A stretch of 64,000 nucleotides of DNA, from positions 130,500 to 194,499 of the forward strand of contig CAZAZQ010000003.1 of assembly GCA_964489705.1 (NCBI GenBank), written 5' to 3'. This DNA comes from CAZAZQ01 sp964489705. Lineage in GTDB: Bacteria > Zixibacteria > MSB-5A5 > GN15 > FEB-12. A program made the translations under genes and the position numbers. Of the stretch, positions 51,408 through 60,595 are shown one piece after another (position 1 is the first letter of the stretch; each line of letters opens with the position of its first letter). The notes under the pieces were generated by a model, which made no database searches, was not told where the DNA came from, and worked only from the letters and a program-made list of their open reading frames with translations.

Positions 51408-52673
51408 ATGCTCGATATAAAATTTATTCGCGAACAACCGGATACGGTAAAAGCCGGCATTGCCAAGAAAAACGATACCAGCGATATTGATTCCCTCCTC
51501 ACGCTCGACCAAAAACGCCGCGACATCATTCGGGAAGCAGAGCAGCTAAAAGCGGAGCGGAACAAAGTTTCCGCCCTCATTGCCAAAAAGAAAAAAGCGG
51601 GTGAAGATGCCGACGATGAAGTGCGTCGGATGCGGGCGGTGGGGGAAAAAATTGCCGAGTTGGACCGGGCACTCAAGGAAGTTGAAGAGCAATTGCATAC
51701 CGCTCTTTCCTGGATTCCCAATCTCCCGCACCATTCCGTGCCGGTCGGCGAAGACGAGAGTGCCAATGTCGTCGTTCGCGAGTGGGGAGAAGTGCCCTCC
51801 CCCTCCTTCGAGGTACTCCCGCATTGGGAAATCGGGGAGAAGCTCGGCATTATCGACCTTCCCGCAGCGGCAAAAATCGCCGGTTCCGGTTTCTTTCTCC
51901 TCAAGGGGATGGGCGCTCGTTACCAGCGGGCTCTCATAAACTACATGCTGGATGTCCATACCGGCGACGGTTTTATCGAACATACCGTTCCCTATATCGT
52001 AACCTCCGACACCATGTTCGGTACCGGGCAGCTTCCCAAGCTCGATGAGGACATGTACAAAATCGAAAAGGACAACTTGTACTTGATTCCAACCGGTGAG
52101 GTCCCGTTGACGAACCTCTTCCGCAAGCAGATTTTGGATTACCGGCAGCTCCCCCTCTACCTGGTGACCCATACCCCGTGTTTCCGTCGGGAAGCGGGAG
52201 CGGCGGGCAAGGATACGAGAGGACTGTTGCGGGTGCATCAGTTCGACAAGGTGGAGCTGGTCAAGATTGTCCGCCCGGAAACTTCCTATGAGGAGCTGGA
52301 AACGCTGTTGCAGCAAGCGGAAAAGATTATTCAGGGCTTGAAATTGCCCTATCGTATCGTCGAGTTGGCGACCGGAGATTTGACCTTTGCCTCTACGAAA
52401 TGTTACGATATCGAAGTCTGGTCGGCAGGGGTAAAAAAATACTTGGAGGTCTCTTCCGTTTCCAATTTCGAAGCCTTCCAGGCGCGGCGGATGGGCTGCC
52501 GTTTCCGTGACGAGGATAAAACGGTGAAATTCCCGCATACCCTCAACGGTTCCGGGGTGGCGTTGCCGCGGTTGCTGGCGGCGTTGTGGGAAAACTACCA
52601 AAACGAGGACGGAACAATTACCGTGCCGGAGGTGCTTCGTCCCTATCTGGGAGGATTGCAGACAATAGGCTGA
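51408..52673 (+). CDS. serS: Seryl-tRNA synthetase
   Basis: SerS charges tRNA-Ser and also tRNA-Sec, giving the substrate of SelA. The 421 aa class II enzyme has the N-terminal coiled-coil arm (residues ~30-105, AEQLKAERNKVSALIAKKKK). The catalytic core carries motif 2 TPCFRREAGAAGKDTRGLLRVHQF and motif 3 LNGSGVALPRLLAALWENYQ. It starts MLDIKFIREQPDTVKAG like the family. It leads a long + strand run of ten genes. Its TGA overlaps the ATG of the histidine kinase gene. Confidence 0.97.
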   Translation: MLDIKFIREQPDTVKAGIAKKNDTSDIDSLLTLDQKRRDIIREAEQLKAERNKVSALIAKKKKAGEDADDEVRRMRAVGEKIAELDRALKEVEEQLHTALSWIPNLPHHSVPVGEDESANVVVREWGEVPSPSFEVLPHWEIGEKLGIIDLPAAAKIAGSGFFLLKGMGARYQRALINYMLDVHTGDGFIEHTVPYIVTSDTMFGTGQLPKLDEDMYKIEKDNLYLIPTGEVPLTNLFRKQILDYRQLPLYLVTHTPCFRREAGAAGKDTRGLLRVHQFDKVELVKIVRPETSYEELETLLQQAEKIIQGLKLPYRIVELATGDLTFASTKCYDIEVWSAGVKKYLEVSSVSNFEAFQARRMGCRFRDEDKTVKFPHTLNGSGVALPRLLAALWENYQNEDGTITVPEVLRPYLGGLQTIG

Positions 52674-53929
52674 TGTCTTCTTCATCATACATCTCGGGTG
52701 GATTGAGCCGGTTTTACATCGGCAAGTCGACCATTTTCAAAGCCTTCCTGCTGGGGTCGGTGGCGGTGGTGTCGGCACTTTTTATTTGGTATACCTTCGA
52801 TGTCATCAGGAAGCTGCAAACCGACACCCGCTCGCAGGTGGAGAAGTACGTCAAGCTCTGGCAGTTGGTCGCCAACTCTCCGACCTCCGGTTCGGAGTTG
52901 CAGTTCATTTTTGACGAGATTATCGTCAAAGCGAATTTCCCGATTATCGTGTTGAACAGCGAGCGGGAACCGATCCATTGGCGCAATATCAAGGGGATTC
53001 CCCCGACTGACACGACCTTTCAAACCCGAGAGCGTCTGAAAAAAGTGGCGGAAAGGATGATTGAGCAGCACGGTGAATTTCCTTTGCGCTTTGGGGAGGG
53101 GCACGTCAATTATTTCTGCTACGGCGATTCCGAGGTTATCCGGCAATTGACCATGATGCCGTTTATCGAAATCGGCATTGTGATAGCCTTTATGATTGTG
53201 GCGATTATCGGTTTTCAGAATATCCGCAAGAGCGAGGAGCGCCATATCTGGGTCGGTATGGCAAAGGAGACCGCCCACCAGTTGGGCACCCCGATAACGT
53301 CGTTGATGGGTTGGACGGAGGTGATGAAGACGCAGTGTTCGCTGGAGCAGCCGTCGGCGGAAGATTTGGCGGAGATTGCCAACGTCGTGTCGAACATGAA
53401 AATCGATATTGAACGGTTGGAAAAAATCGCCAACCGCTTCAGCCAGATCGGCTCGGCACCGGATCTCCAGCCCAGCGATCTGAACAAAGTTATCATGGAC
53501 ACCGTCGAGTACTACCGCCGCCGGTTGCCCTTTCAAGGAGAAGGGATTCAAATTAATTTTACTCCCAACAAAGAACTTCCCCAGGTATGGTTGAATGCGG
53601 AGCTGTTGAGTTGGGCGCTTGAAAATCTTATCAAGAACGCCTTACAGGCGGTGGATTCCAAAACCGGCAGAGTGGATATCCGCGCTTCCCTGCTTCCCCA
53701 TAAGCCGTATGTGGCGATTGAAATTGCCGATAACGGTCATGGCATCCCGGCTGCGGCGGTGCGGAAAATATTCCGAGCCGGTTTCACGACCAAAAAGCGC
53801 GGCTGGGGGTTGGGGTTGTCGTTGGTGAGGCGGATAGTGGAAGAATCGCATAGAGGAAAGGTCTCGCTGAAACGTTCCAAACAGGGTGAGACCGTTTTTG
53901 AAATCCTCTTACCCGTACACGGAAAATGA
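52673..53929 (+). CDS. Membrane sensor histidine kinase (candidate PorX partner)
   Basis: The 418 aa protein has two membrane helices (about residues 17-40 and 160-180) enclosing a ~115-residue extracytoplasmic sensor region. A HisKA domain has the H-box MAKETAHQLGTPITSLMGW, and a HATPase domain has ENLIKNALQAVD, DNGHGIP and GWGLGLSLVRRI. The ATG overlaps the serS stop by one base; an in-frame extension into serS was rejected. The PorX-like regulator starts 10 bases downstream, so the pair is a likely two-component system. In Bacteroidetes PorX and its kinase PorY are encoded apart. Confidence 0.88.
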   Translation: MSSSSYISGGLSRFYIGKSTIFKAFLLGSVAVVSALFIWYTFDVIRKLQTDTRSQVEKYVKLWQLVANSPTSGSELQFIFDEIIVKANFPIIVLNSEREPIHWRNIKGIPPTDTTFQTRERLKKVAERMIEQHGEFPLRFGEGHVNYFCYGDSEVIRQLTMMPFIEIGIVIAFMIVAIIGFQNIRKSEERHIWVGMAKETAHQLGTPITSLMGWTEVMKTQCSLEQPSAEDLAEIANVVSNMKIDIERLEKIANRFSQIGSAPDLQPSDLNKVIMDTVEYYRRRLPFQGEGIQINFTPNKELPQVWLNAELLSWALENLIKNALQAVDSKTGRVDIRASLLPHKPYVAIEIADNGHGIPAAAVRKIFRAGFTTKKRGWGLGLSLVRRIVEESHRGKVSLKRSKQGETVFEILLPVHGK

Positions 53930-53939
53930 TGAGGAAAAA

Positions 53940-55499
53940 ATGGCAGGAACGACGGAAAAGAAAAAAATCCTGTGGGTCGACGATGAAATCGATTCCTTGA
54001 AGTCGCATTTTGTCTTTTTGCAGAACAAAGGGTTTCAGGTGGTCGGGGCAATGTCCGGCGACGATGCCCTGGTAAAAATTCAACAGGACAACTATGATCT
54101 AATCCTCCTTGACGAAATGATGCCGGGAAAAGACGGCTTGACGACCTTGGAGGAAATCAAAGAGTTACAACCTCACCTGCCGGTCGTTATGGTAACGAAG
54201 TCCGAAGAAGAATCGTTGATGGAAGAAGCCATCGGGCAGAAAATCGCCGATTACTTGGTCAAGCCGGTCAATCCTTCGCAAGTGTTGTTGGTCATCAAAC
54301 GCCTATTGGACTCCAAAAAAATCATCGGCAGCTCTTCCATGAAGCGTTACATAACGGAAATCAATCGCTTTAATCAGCGTCTGTTCGGTGCCATGAATCC
54401 CGAAGACTGGTTCGAGGCGGCGCGGATTATTTCATGGTGGAACTTGGAGCTGGATGAGCAGACCGACGTCGGCTTGGAGCAGACGCTGGAGGGAACACGC
54501 AAAGAGTGGAACACCGAGTTCACCAAGTACATTCTCAACCATTATCAAAAATGGCTTTTTTCCGACAAACGCCCGCCGCTGTCGCCGGACATCGCCGCTA
54601 AGTACGTCATTCCCCGCTTGAAGCAGAAAGAGAAAGTGGTGTTCATTGTCGTAGATTGTATGCGGTTAGACCAGTGGATGCTCGTCGAACCGTTGGTAGC
54701 GGAGTACTTCACCGTCAAGCGGGACTACTACTTTTCCCTTCTGCCGAGTGCCACTCCCTTTGCCCGGAATGCTCTTTTCGCCGGTATGTTTCCCGACGAC
54801 ATTCACAAGACGTACCCGGACAACTACCGCACTCAGGACGAGGGTTCCTTGAACCGTAACGAAGATAAGTTCCTGTTGGACAATCTCGCCCGCCACGGCT
54901 TGCGGCTGGAGAAGAGCTTTGCCTATGTGAAGATTCACAACAACACCGAAGGGGAAACGGTTGCCAAGCGGATAGCCGACTTTTTCCAAAAGCAGGTGGT
55001 GACGTTCGTGTTCAACTTCCTCGACATTTTGGCGCACGGTCGCTCCAACAATGTCATTTTGAAAGAGATTGCCGGAACGGAAGCGGCTTTCCGTTCCCTG
55101 ATGAAAAGCTGGTTCATTCACTCACCGTTGTTTGCCATTTTGAAGTCGTTTGCCGCCAAGGACTTCACGGTAATAGTCACCTCCGACCACGGATCGGTGT
55201 TGTGCAAGCGCGGCACCATGGCGCACGGCAAACGCACCACTTCCACTAACCTGCGCTACAAGTACGGCGACAACTTGAATTCCGACCCCAAAGAATCGGT
55301 TCTGATAAAAAAGCCGCAGCAGTGGCGGTTGCCGGCGTTCAGTTTGGCGACGACTTATATTCTTGCCAAGGAAGATTTTTACTTTGTCTATCCCAACAAC
55401 TATAACGAGATGGTGCGCCAGTTCCAGAATTCCTTCCAACACGGTGGAATTTCTCTGGAAGAGATGGTCGTGCCGGTGGCGGTTCTGACTCCACGGTGA
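53940..55499 (+). CDS. porX: PorX-like response regulator with PglZ domain
   Basis: The 519 aa protein has a receiver domain (residues ~8-125: ILWVDDEIDSLKSH, phospho-acceptor Asp in LILLDEMMPGKDG, Lys in DYLVKPVNPSQ). A linker and a PglZ-type alkaline-phosphatase-superfamily domain follow (FIVVDCMRLDQWM, SATPFARNALFAG, VTSDHGSV). This is the architecture of PorX, which controls the type IX secretion system in Porphyromonas and whose PglZ domain acts on nucleotide oligomers. I chose the ATG at 53940 (MAGTTEKKK) after the kinase stop. No T9SS structural gene is in the window. Confidence 0.9.
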   Translation: MAGTTEKKKILWVDDEIDSLKSHFVFLQNKGFQVVGAMSGDDALVKIQQDNYDLILLDEMMPGKDGLTTLEEIKELQPHLPVVMVTKSEEESLMEEAIGQKIADYLVKPVNPSQVLLVIKRLLDSKKIIGSSSMKRYITEINRFNQRLFGAMNPEDWFEAARIISWWNLELDEQTDVGLEQTLEGTRKEWNTEFTKYILNHYQKWLFSDKRPPLSPDIAAKYVIPRLKQKEKVVFIVVDCMRLDQWMLVEPLVAEYFTVKRDYYFSLLPSATPFARNALFAGMFPDDIHKTYPDNYRTQDEGSLNRNEDKFLLDNLARHGLRLEKSFAYVKIHNNTEGETVAKRIADFFQKQVVTFVFNFLDILAHGRSNNVILKEIAGTEAAFRSLMKSWFIHSPLFAILKSFAAKDFTVIVTSDHGSVLCKRGTMAHGKRTTSTNLRYKYGDNLNSDPKESVLIKKPQQWRLPAFSLATTYILAKEDFYFVYPNNYNEMVRQFQNSFQHGGISLEEMVVPVAVLTPR

Positions 55500-55503
55500 G
55501 GCG

Positions 55504-55938
55504 ATGGAACGGGAATTGAACATCGTCTCTCATTCGGAAGAGCAGACTTTGGCGTTGGCTCAAAAACTGGAGCCCCACCTTCGGTCGCCTCATGTGATTG
55601 TCCTGACCGGCGAGTTGGGTTCGGGCAAAACGGTCTTTGTGCGCGGTTTGGGCAAGGCGAGAGGAATTGACGAAAACCTTATCTGCTCCCCTTCCTTCAC
55701 AATGGTCAACGAATATCCCGGCGAAAAACCGCTCTTTCATTTTGACCTCTATCGACTGCATGACCTTTCCGAACTGGAAGAGCTGGGCTGGAATGAATAC
55801 CTTTCCCGCGACGGGCTGGTGGTTATCGAATGGGGAGAGAAAGCGGACGGTTACCTCCCCAGCCGCTACTATCAGATTCATTTTACCATTTTAAGTGAAC
55901 AAGAGCGTAAAATCGTTATCTCCTTGGTGCAATCATGA
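55504..55938 (+). CDS. tsaE: tRNA threonylcarbamoyladenosine biosynthesis ATPase TsaE
   Basis: TsaE is the ATPase that resets the TsaBD complex during t6A37 modification of ANN-decoding tRNAs. The 144 aa protein has Walker A VLTGELGSGKTVFVRGLG, SPSFTMVNEYPG and the acidic HFDLYRLHDLSELEELGW segment. Its stop overlaps the tsaB start by 4 bases. tsaE, tsaB and rimI in a row is a common bacterial arrangement. Confidence 0.96.
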   Translation: MERELNIVSHSEEQTLALAQKLEPHLRSPHVIVLTGELGSGKTVFVRGLGKARGIDENLICSPSFTMVNEYPGEKPLFHFDLYRLHDLSELEELGWNEYLSRDGLVVIEWGEKADGYLPSRYYQIHFTILSEQERKIVISLVQS

Positions 55939-56630
55939 GCGATTTCGACTTTCTCAATATTCTTGCTATCGATACCTCATCGTCGGATTTGAAATTGGGT
56001 TTGATGTTCGGCGGCGACCGGATGGTGAAATCCTCCAACCGCGTCGAGAAGTCGCATGGCCAACAAATTATCAAGCGGATAGGAGAACTGTTTCAGTCCG
56101 CCGGTTTGCAAACAACCGACCTGCACGCTCTCGTCGTGTGCACCGGACCCGGTTCTTTTACCGGACTGCGCATCGGGTTGGCGGCGGCAAAGGGAATGGC
56201 GGTGGCGTTGGATATTCCGCTGGTGGGAGTGCCTTTGTTTGAAATCGCCGCTTATAAGCTGAGGAATATCAAGGAGCTCGTCTACGTGGTGTTGGCTTTC
56301 AATCGGGAAGAATGTTTCGTCGCTCCGGTCCGGCAAGGAGAGGTAAAAAAAGAAGATATCGCTCTCGTCCCTTATCGTGACCTAGCGAAGGTAGTCGGTG
56401 ACAACCGCATTGCCGGGATGGGGGTAGATGTGAAAGCGCTCGTACCGGAGGCGGGCTCGGTCGATATGTCTGAGCGTTTGCGCTATGATGCCACGGAGTT
56501 GTTGGATATTGGACGGATGAAGCTGGAAGAGGGAATACGAGACGATATTGCCCAATTGGAGCCGTTGTACCTGCGAAAATCACAAGCGGAATTGCGCTTT
56601 GAACAACGACAACGAAAAAAGGAGCAGTAG
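55935..56630 (+). CDS. tsaB: tRNA threonylcarbamoyladenosine biosynthesis protein TsaB
   Basis: TsaB is the non-catalytic partner of TsaD in t6A synthesis. The 231 aa protein of the ASKHA fold shows ILAIDTSSSDLKLGLMF, the KSHGQQIIKRI segment and VVCTGPGSFTGLRIGLAAAKG. It overlaps tsaE by 4 bases and the likely start of rimI. tsaD is not in the window. Confidence 0.95.
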   Translation: MSDFDFLNILAIDTSSSDLKLGLMFGGDRMVKSSNRVEKSHGQQIIKRIGELFQSAGLQTTDLHALVVCTGPGSFTGLRIGLAAAKGMAVALDIPLVGVPLFEIAAYKLRNIKELVYVVLAFNREECFVAPVRQGEVKKEDIALVPYRDLAKVVGDNRIAGMGVDVKALVPEAGSVDMSERLRYDATELLDIGRMKLEEGIRDDIAQLEPLYLRKSQAELRFEQRQRKKEQ

Positions 56631-57087
56631 GATCATCCTTCGCGAGATGACCACCGAGGATATTCCTCAGGTCATAGCGTTGGAGAAGGAAATATTTTCC
56701 GACCCCTGGCCCCCCTCAGCATTCGAGGAACATTTGACACTTGACGGCTGGGGCGCCTTCGTGGCGGAGAAGGAAGGAGAGGTGGTCGGCTATGCCTGTT
56801 ATTATGTGGTTGATATTGAAGGGCATTTGACCAATATTGCCGTTCATCCCGCCTTGCGGAGAAAATCGGTTGCCAGGAGGTTATTGGAGCGTATCTTAGA
56901 GGTTGTGCAGGCAAGCGGCTGTGAGTATATATTGCTCGAAGTCAGGCCCGGGAACAAGGAAGCCCGCGCCTTTTACGAGCGGTTCGGATTTACGTTATTG
57001 TATCGCAGACCGTATTACTACCGACATCCGCTCGAGGATGCCCTGGTGCTGGTACGCTATTTGAAAGGTGACAGGAAAGTATTGTAA
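56599..57087 (+). CDS. rimI: Ribosomal-protein-alanine N-acetyltransferase RimI-like (GNAT)
   Basis: This GNAT-fold acetyltransferase is of the RimI family. The 162 aa version starts from a TTG inside the tsaB tail, needed to include the first beta strand (IILREMTTEDIPQVIALEKEIF). The core has LTNIAVHPALRRKSVARRLL, where the acetyl-CoA loop normally reads RxxGxG/A; here KSV replaces the usual glycine-rich QGxG. It then has YILLEVRPGNKEARAFYERFGF. A shorter start at ATG 56647 would cut the first strand. Position after tsaEB supports the name. The start codon is uncertain. Confidence 0.85.
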   Translation: MNNDNEKRSSRIILREMTTEDIPQVIALEKEIFSDPWPPSAFEEHLTLDGWGAFVAEKEGEVVGYACYYVVDIEGHLTNIAVHPALRRKSVARRLLERILEVVQASGCEYILLEVRPGNKEARAFYERFGFTLLYRRPYYYRHPLEDALVLVRYLKGDRKVL

Positions 57088-57090
57088 CGT

Positions 57091-57933
57091 ATGGCATGGT
57101 TTAGAAAATCGAAGACCGGTCCCACCCCGCAGGAGAAACGGAACATTCCCGAAGGGTTGTGGACCAAGTGCCCTTCCTGCGGGGAGATTGTCTACAGCAA
57201 GAAGATGGAAGAGCTGTTGTGGGTCTGTCCCAGTTGCCGCTACCACTTCCGCATTTCCACCCGCAAGTATATCGAACTTCTGCTTGATGAAAATTCCTTG
57301 GAGGAATACGACGCCAACTTGACCTCGAAAGACCCGCTGAAATTCAAGGATTCCAAGAAATATCCCGATCGCATCAAAGCCGCCCAGCAAAAGACCGGCG
57401 CCAAAGAAGGCGTCATCGCCGGAATGGCGACTATCGGCGGGATACCAATTTCTTTTGCAATCATGAACTTTGAGTTTATCGGCGGCTCGATGGGATCGGT
57501 GGTGGGAGAAAAAATTGCCCGCGCCATCGAACGGGCGTTAGAGAGGGAAGTGCCGTTGGTGATTGTCTGTCGTTCCGGCGGGGCACGGATGCAGGAAGGG
57601 ATTCTTTCCTTGATGCAGATGGCGAAAACCTCGGCATTGTTGGCATTGCTGGACGATAAAAAAATCCCGTACATTTCCATTTTGACCAACCCCACCACGG
57701 CGGGAGTGATGGCGTCGTACGCTTCTTTGGGGGATGTCATCATCGCCGAACCGAAAGCGCTGCTTGGGTTTGCCGGGCCGCGCGTCATTCAACAGACTAT
57801 CGGGCAGGATTTGCCGGAAGGGTTCCAATCATCGGAATTTTTTCTGGAAAAAGGGTTTCTTGATAAAGTCGTCGAACGGGAAGAGCTCCGCAATACCGTC
57901 ATCCAACTGTTGAGGTTTATGTGGAGGAAGTAA
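57091..57933 (+). CDS. accD: Acetyl-CoA carboxylase carboxyltransferase beta subunit
   Basis: AccD forms the carboxyltransferase with AccA. The 280 aa protein has the N-terminal four-cysteine zinc ribbon (CPSCGEIVYSKKM to CPSCRYHF). The carboxyltransferase core follows (FAIMNFEFIGGSMGSVVGEKIARA, CRSGGARMQEG, LTNPTTAGVMASYA, IAEPKALLGFAGPRVI). It overlaps folC by one base. accD-folC is a frequent pair in bacteria; accA and accC are not here and accB is at 22 kb. Confidence 0.96.
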   Translation: MAWFRKSKTGPTPQEKRNIPEGLWTKCPSCGEIVYSKKMEELLWVCPSCRYHFRISTRKYIELLLDENSLEEYDANLTSKDPLKFKDSKKYPDRIKAAQQKTGAKEGVIAGMATIGGIPISFAIMNFEFIGGSMGSVVGEKIARAIERALEREVPLVIVCRSGGARMQEGILSLMQMAKTSALLALLDDKKIPYISILTNPTTAGVMASYASLGDVIIAEPKALLGFAGPRVIQQTIGQDLPEGFQSSEFFLEKGFLDKVVEREELRNTVIQLLRFMWRK

Positions 57934-59210
57934 TGGCGAAGCATTCTTATGCTGCCGCCGAACGGTTTATTCTTTCTCGCGAATTTTTCGGAATGAAGCT
58001 CGGTTTGGAAAATATCACCGAGTTTCTTGCTTCTGTGGGCTGTCCGCAAAACCGGTATCGCACTGTCCATATTGCCGGAACGAACGGCAAGGGTTCCGTT
58101 GCCGCTATGCTGGCGTCAGTTTTGCAACATGCAGGATACAAAACCGGTTTGTTTACCTCTCCGCATCTGGTGGATTTGCGTGAGCGCATCCGCGTCAACG
58201 GCAGGAAAATCCCTAAGCCGTCGGTGCAGGCGTTCATCAACGCCTATCGTCAGGTCCTCTCGAAGCGGAAGCTGTCTTTTTTCGAAGTTGTCACCGCTTT
58301 GGCGTTGTACCATTTTTGGAAGGTGGGCGTCGATATTGCCGTTATCGAAACCGGTTTGGGCGGTAGGCTGGATGCGACCAACGTGTTGACGCCGCTGGCG
58401 ACGGTGGTCACCGACATCAGTTATGACCATGTCGAGATTTTGGGCTCCTCGCTGGAAAAAATTGCTTGGGAAAAAGCCGGTATCATCAAACCCGCCACGC
58501 CGCACGTTATCGGCATTATCCCGCCGGAAGCCCGCCGTGTGATGACCACCCAATGCCGTCAGCGGAAAGCGCCGCTGGTTGCGTTGCGAAAGAACGAGTT
58601 TCACATCGATCGGAAGGCGATGACGCTTGATTTCTCCTCGAATGGCTTTTCCTGCCATGAGGTGACTCCGAGTTTGTACGGGGTTCATCAATTGAAAAAT
58701 GCGGCGTTGGCGCTCAAGGTGGTCTCGGTGTTGCGCGAGAACGGCGTGACGATTCCGAACTCGGCGGTTCGGGAGGGGCTGGCGCGGACAACATGGCACG
58801 GGCGGTTCCAAGTCGTCAAACGTCGGGGCAAACCGACCTTGGTGTTCGATGTCTGCCATAACGCCTCCGGAGTGAAAGCCTTTGTCGAGTCATTCCGTAC
58901 CCGCTTTCCCGGTCGGAAGACGCATATCATCACCGGCTTCGTAAAGCGCAAACCGCACCAGCAAATGTTCGATATGCTTGCAACGATTGCCGAAGATTTT
59001 GCTCTCGTACCGTTGAATACCAAGCGCTCGACTGACCTTGAGGAACTATGGCGTCAAATCACCTGGCCCCCCCTGCCGGTAACGCGGTTTCCTTCGCTGA
59101 GTTCCGCATATCGGAGCCTTTTGAAAACCTGCCCTCCTGACGATACAATAAGTATTGTCGGTTCGCATTTTTTGGTAGGTGAATTTTTTAAGAAATACGG
59201 TTGGGCATGA
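57933..59210 (+). CDS. folC: Folylpolyglutamate synthase / dihydrofolate synthase
   Basis: FolC adds glutamate to folates, and in many bacteria also to dihydropteroate. The 425 aa Mur-ligase-type enzyme has the P-loop HIAGTNGKGSVAAMLAS, FTSPHLVDLRERI, AVIETGLGGRLDATN and the C-terminal domain around DVCHNASGVKAF. ATG at 57933 has GGAGGAAG directly before it and is preferred to a GTG four codons upstream. It overlaps the following kinase gene by 4 bases (ATGA). Confidence 0.95.
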   Translation: MAKHSYAAAERFILSREFFGMKLGLENITEFLASVGCPQNRYRTVHIAGTNGKGSVAAMLASVLQHAGYKTGLFTSPHLVDLRERIRVNGRKIPKPSVQAFINAYRQVLSKRKLSFFEVVTALALYHFWKVGVDIAVIETGLGGRLDATNVLTPLATVVTDISYDHVEILGSSLEKIAWEKAGIIKPATPHVIGIIPPEARRVMTTQCRQRKAPLVALRKNEFHIDRKAMTLDFSSNGFSCHEVTPSLYGVHQLKNAALALKVVSVLRENGVTIPNSAVREGLARTTWHGRFQVVKRRGKPTLVFDVCHNASGVKAFVESFRTRFPGRKTHIITGFVKRKPHQQMFDMLATIAEDFALVPLNTKRSTDLEELWRQITWPPLPVTRFPSLSSAYRSLLKTCPPDDTISIVGSHFLVGEFFKKYGWA

Positions 59211-60595
59211 CCAAGTCCAAGAGAACAGCTTCTCCATCTTCTCCGTCTTCAGCCAAACGGACAAAACGTCCGTCGCGAAAGACGGCAGCGGCGAAAACCG
59301 TCTCTCCGGCGGAAAAGTACGAGAAAAAGCTGGCGGAGCTGATTGAGTCGAACCGACAGTTAAAACGAAAAATTTTCGACCTGTACACCATTTTTGAAAT
59401 CAGCCGTAACTTCAACTCCGTCTTGGATTACCAGCGGTTGCTCGATTCGTTCATTCTCACCTCGTTGGCGCAGGTGAGTGCGGCGAAGGGAGCGATTTTT
59501 CTCCGGGATGGAGGGCAAGCCGAACGGTTTGTTATGATAAAAAGCAAGGGATCGGGCCGTCTGCCGGGTCCGGGGCTCTTTTTCAATTGCGGCTCGAAAC
59601 TGCTGGACTATGTGACCAAGCTCAACCGACCGGTCGTGACCAAGGAATTGCTGACGGATTTGGCGGTGGAAAACGAAAAAAAGATTCTCAAGATTTTCCA
59701 TCCCGGTTTACTGGTGCCGTTGATTTTCCAAAATCGTTTACGAGGAATCTTGTTGGTCTCCGACAAAATATCCGGCAGGGATTTCACCATGGATGACATC
59801 GAGTTTTTGTCAATTTTAGGCAACCAGATTTCGGTCGCTATCGAAAACGCCCGCTTGTACGATGCCGAGAAACGTGCCACCGAGCAGTTGCGGGCGGCAC
59901 AGCAGCAGTTGGTCAACTCCGAGCGGTTGGCGGCGCTGGGGGAGATGTCCGCCAAAGTCGCTCATGAAATCAACAACCCGTTGGGAATCATCAAAAACTA
60001 TCTGCTGTTGATTAAGCGGTCGATTCGCAACAACGTCGAGGGACGAAACTATGTTGAGGTCGTCAGCCAGGAGATTTCCCGCATTGCCCGCATTGTCAAA
60101 GAATTGCTCGACTTTCATCGTCCTCGCGGCATAGAGTTGGAACCGACCGACGTTCCGAAAATTATCGATAATGTTCTCCAGTTGATGGAACACAAATGTG
60201 AAAAGCAGCGGGTGAAGTTGGTGCGGCAGTATGCCTCGCCATGTCCGGCTATCGACGCTTCACCGGAGCATCTCAAGCAGGTCTTTTTGAATCTGGTAAT
60301 TAACGCCTGCGATGCGATGAAGGATGGGGGGAAACTTGAGATAACCGTTGAGCCGACGGGGGATGATTTGCGTATTCGTTTTGACGATACCGGTCCCGGC
60401 ATCCCGCCGGAAATAATCCCGCGCATCTTTGAACCGTTCTTTACTACCAAGGAAGCGGCGGAAGGCAGCGGTTTGGGGCTGTCGGTTTGTTATGGGATTA
60501 TAAAGAAACACGGGGGGGACATCACCTACCGAAATACCGACCACGGAGGGCGGTTTGAGATAGTTTTGCCTCAGAAAAGGGAAAAGGCGACGTGA
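59207..60595 (+). CDS. Cytoplasmic GAF-domain sensor histidine kinase
   Basis: The 462 aa protein has no membrane helix. A basic N-terminus and coiled coil precede a GAF domain (about residues 60-215: SLAQVSAAKGAIFLRD, HPGLLVPLIFQNRLRGILLV). HisKA follows with SAKVAHEINNPLGIIKNYLL, then HATPase with VINACDAMKDGG, DDTGPGIPPE and GSGLGLSVCYGIIKKHGG. It senses a small cytoplasmic ligand or redox cue, unknown here. It overlaps folC and is coupled to the downstream REC-GAF-GAF kinase, which may be its partner. Confidence 0.9.
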   Translation: MTKSKRTASPSSPSSAKRTKRPSRKTAAAKTVSPAEKYEKKLAELIESNRQLKRKIFDLYTIFEISRNFNSVLDYQRLLDSFILTSLAQVSAAKGAIFLRDGGQAERFVMIKSKGSGRLPGPGLFFNCGSKLLDYVTKLNRPVVTKELLTDLAVENEKKILKIFHPGLLVPLIFQNRLRGILLVSDKISGRDFTMDDIEFLSILGNQISVAIENARLYDAEKRATEQLRAAQQQLVNSERLAALGEMSAKVAHEINNPLGIIKNYLLLIKRSIRNNVEGRNYVEVVSQEISRIARIVKELLDFHRPRGIELEPTDVPKIIDNVLQLMEHKCEKQRVKLVRQYASPCPAIDASPEHLKQVFLNLVINACDAMKDGGKLEITVEPTGDDLRIRFDDTGPGIPPEIIPRIFEPFFTTKEAAEGSGLGLSVCYGIIKKHGGDITYRNTDHGGRFEIVLPQKREKAT

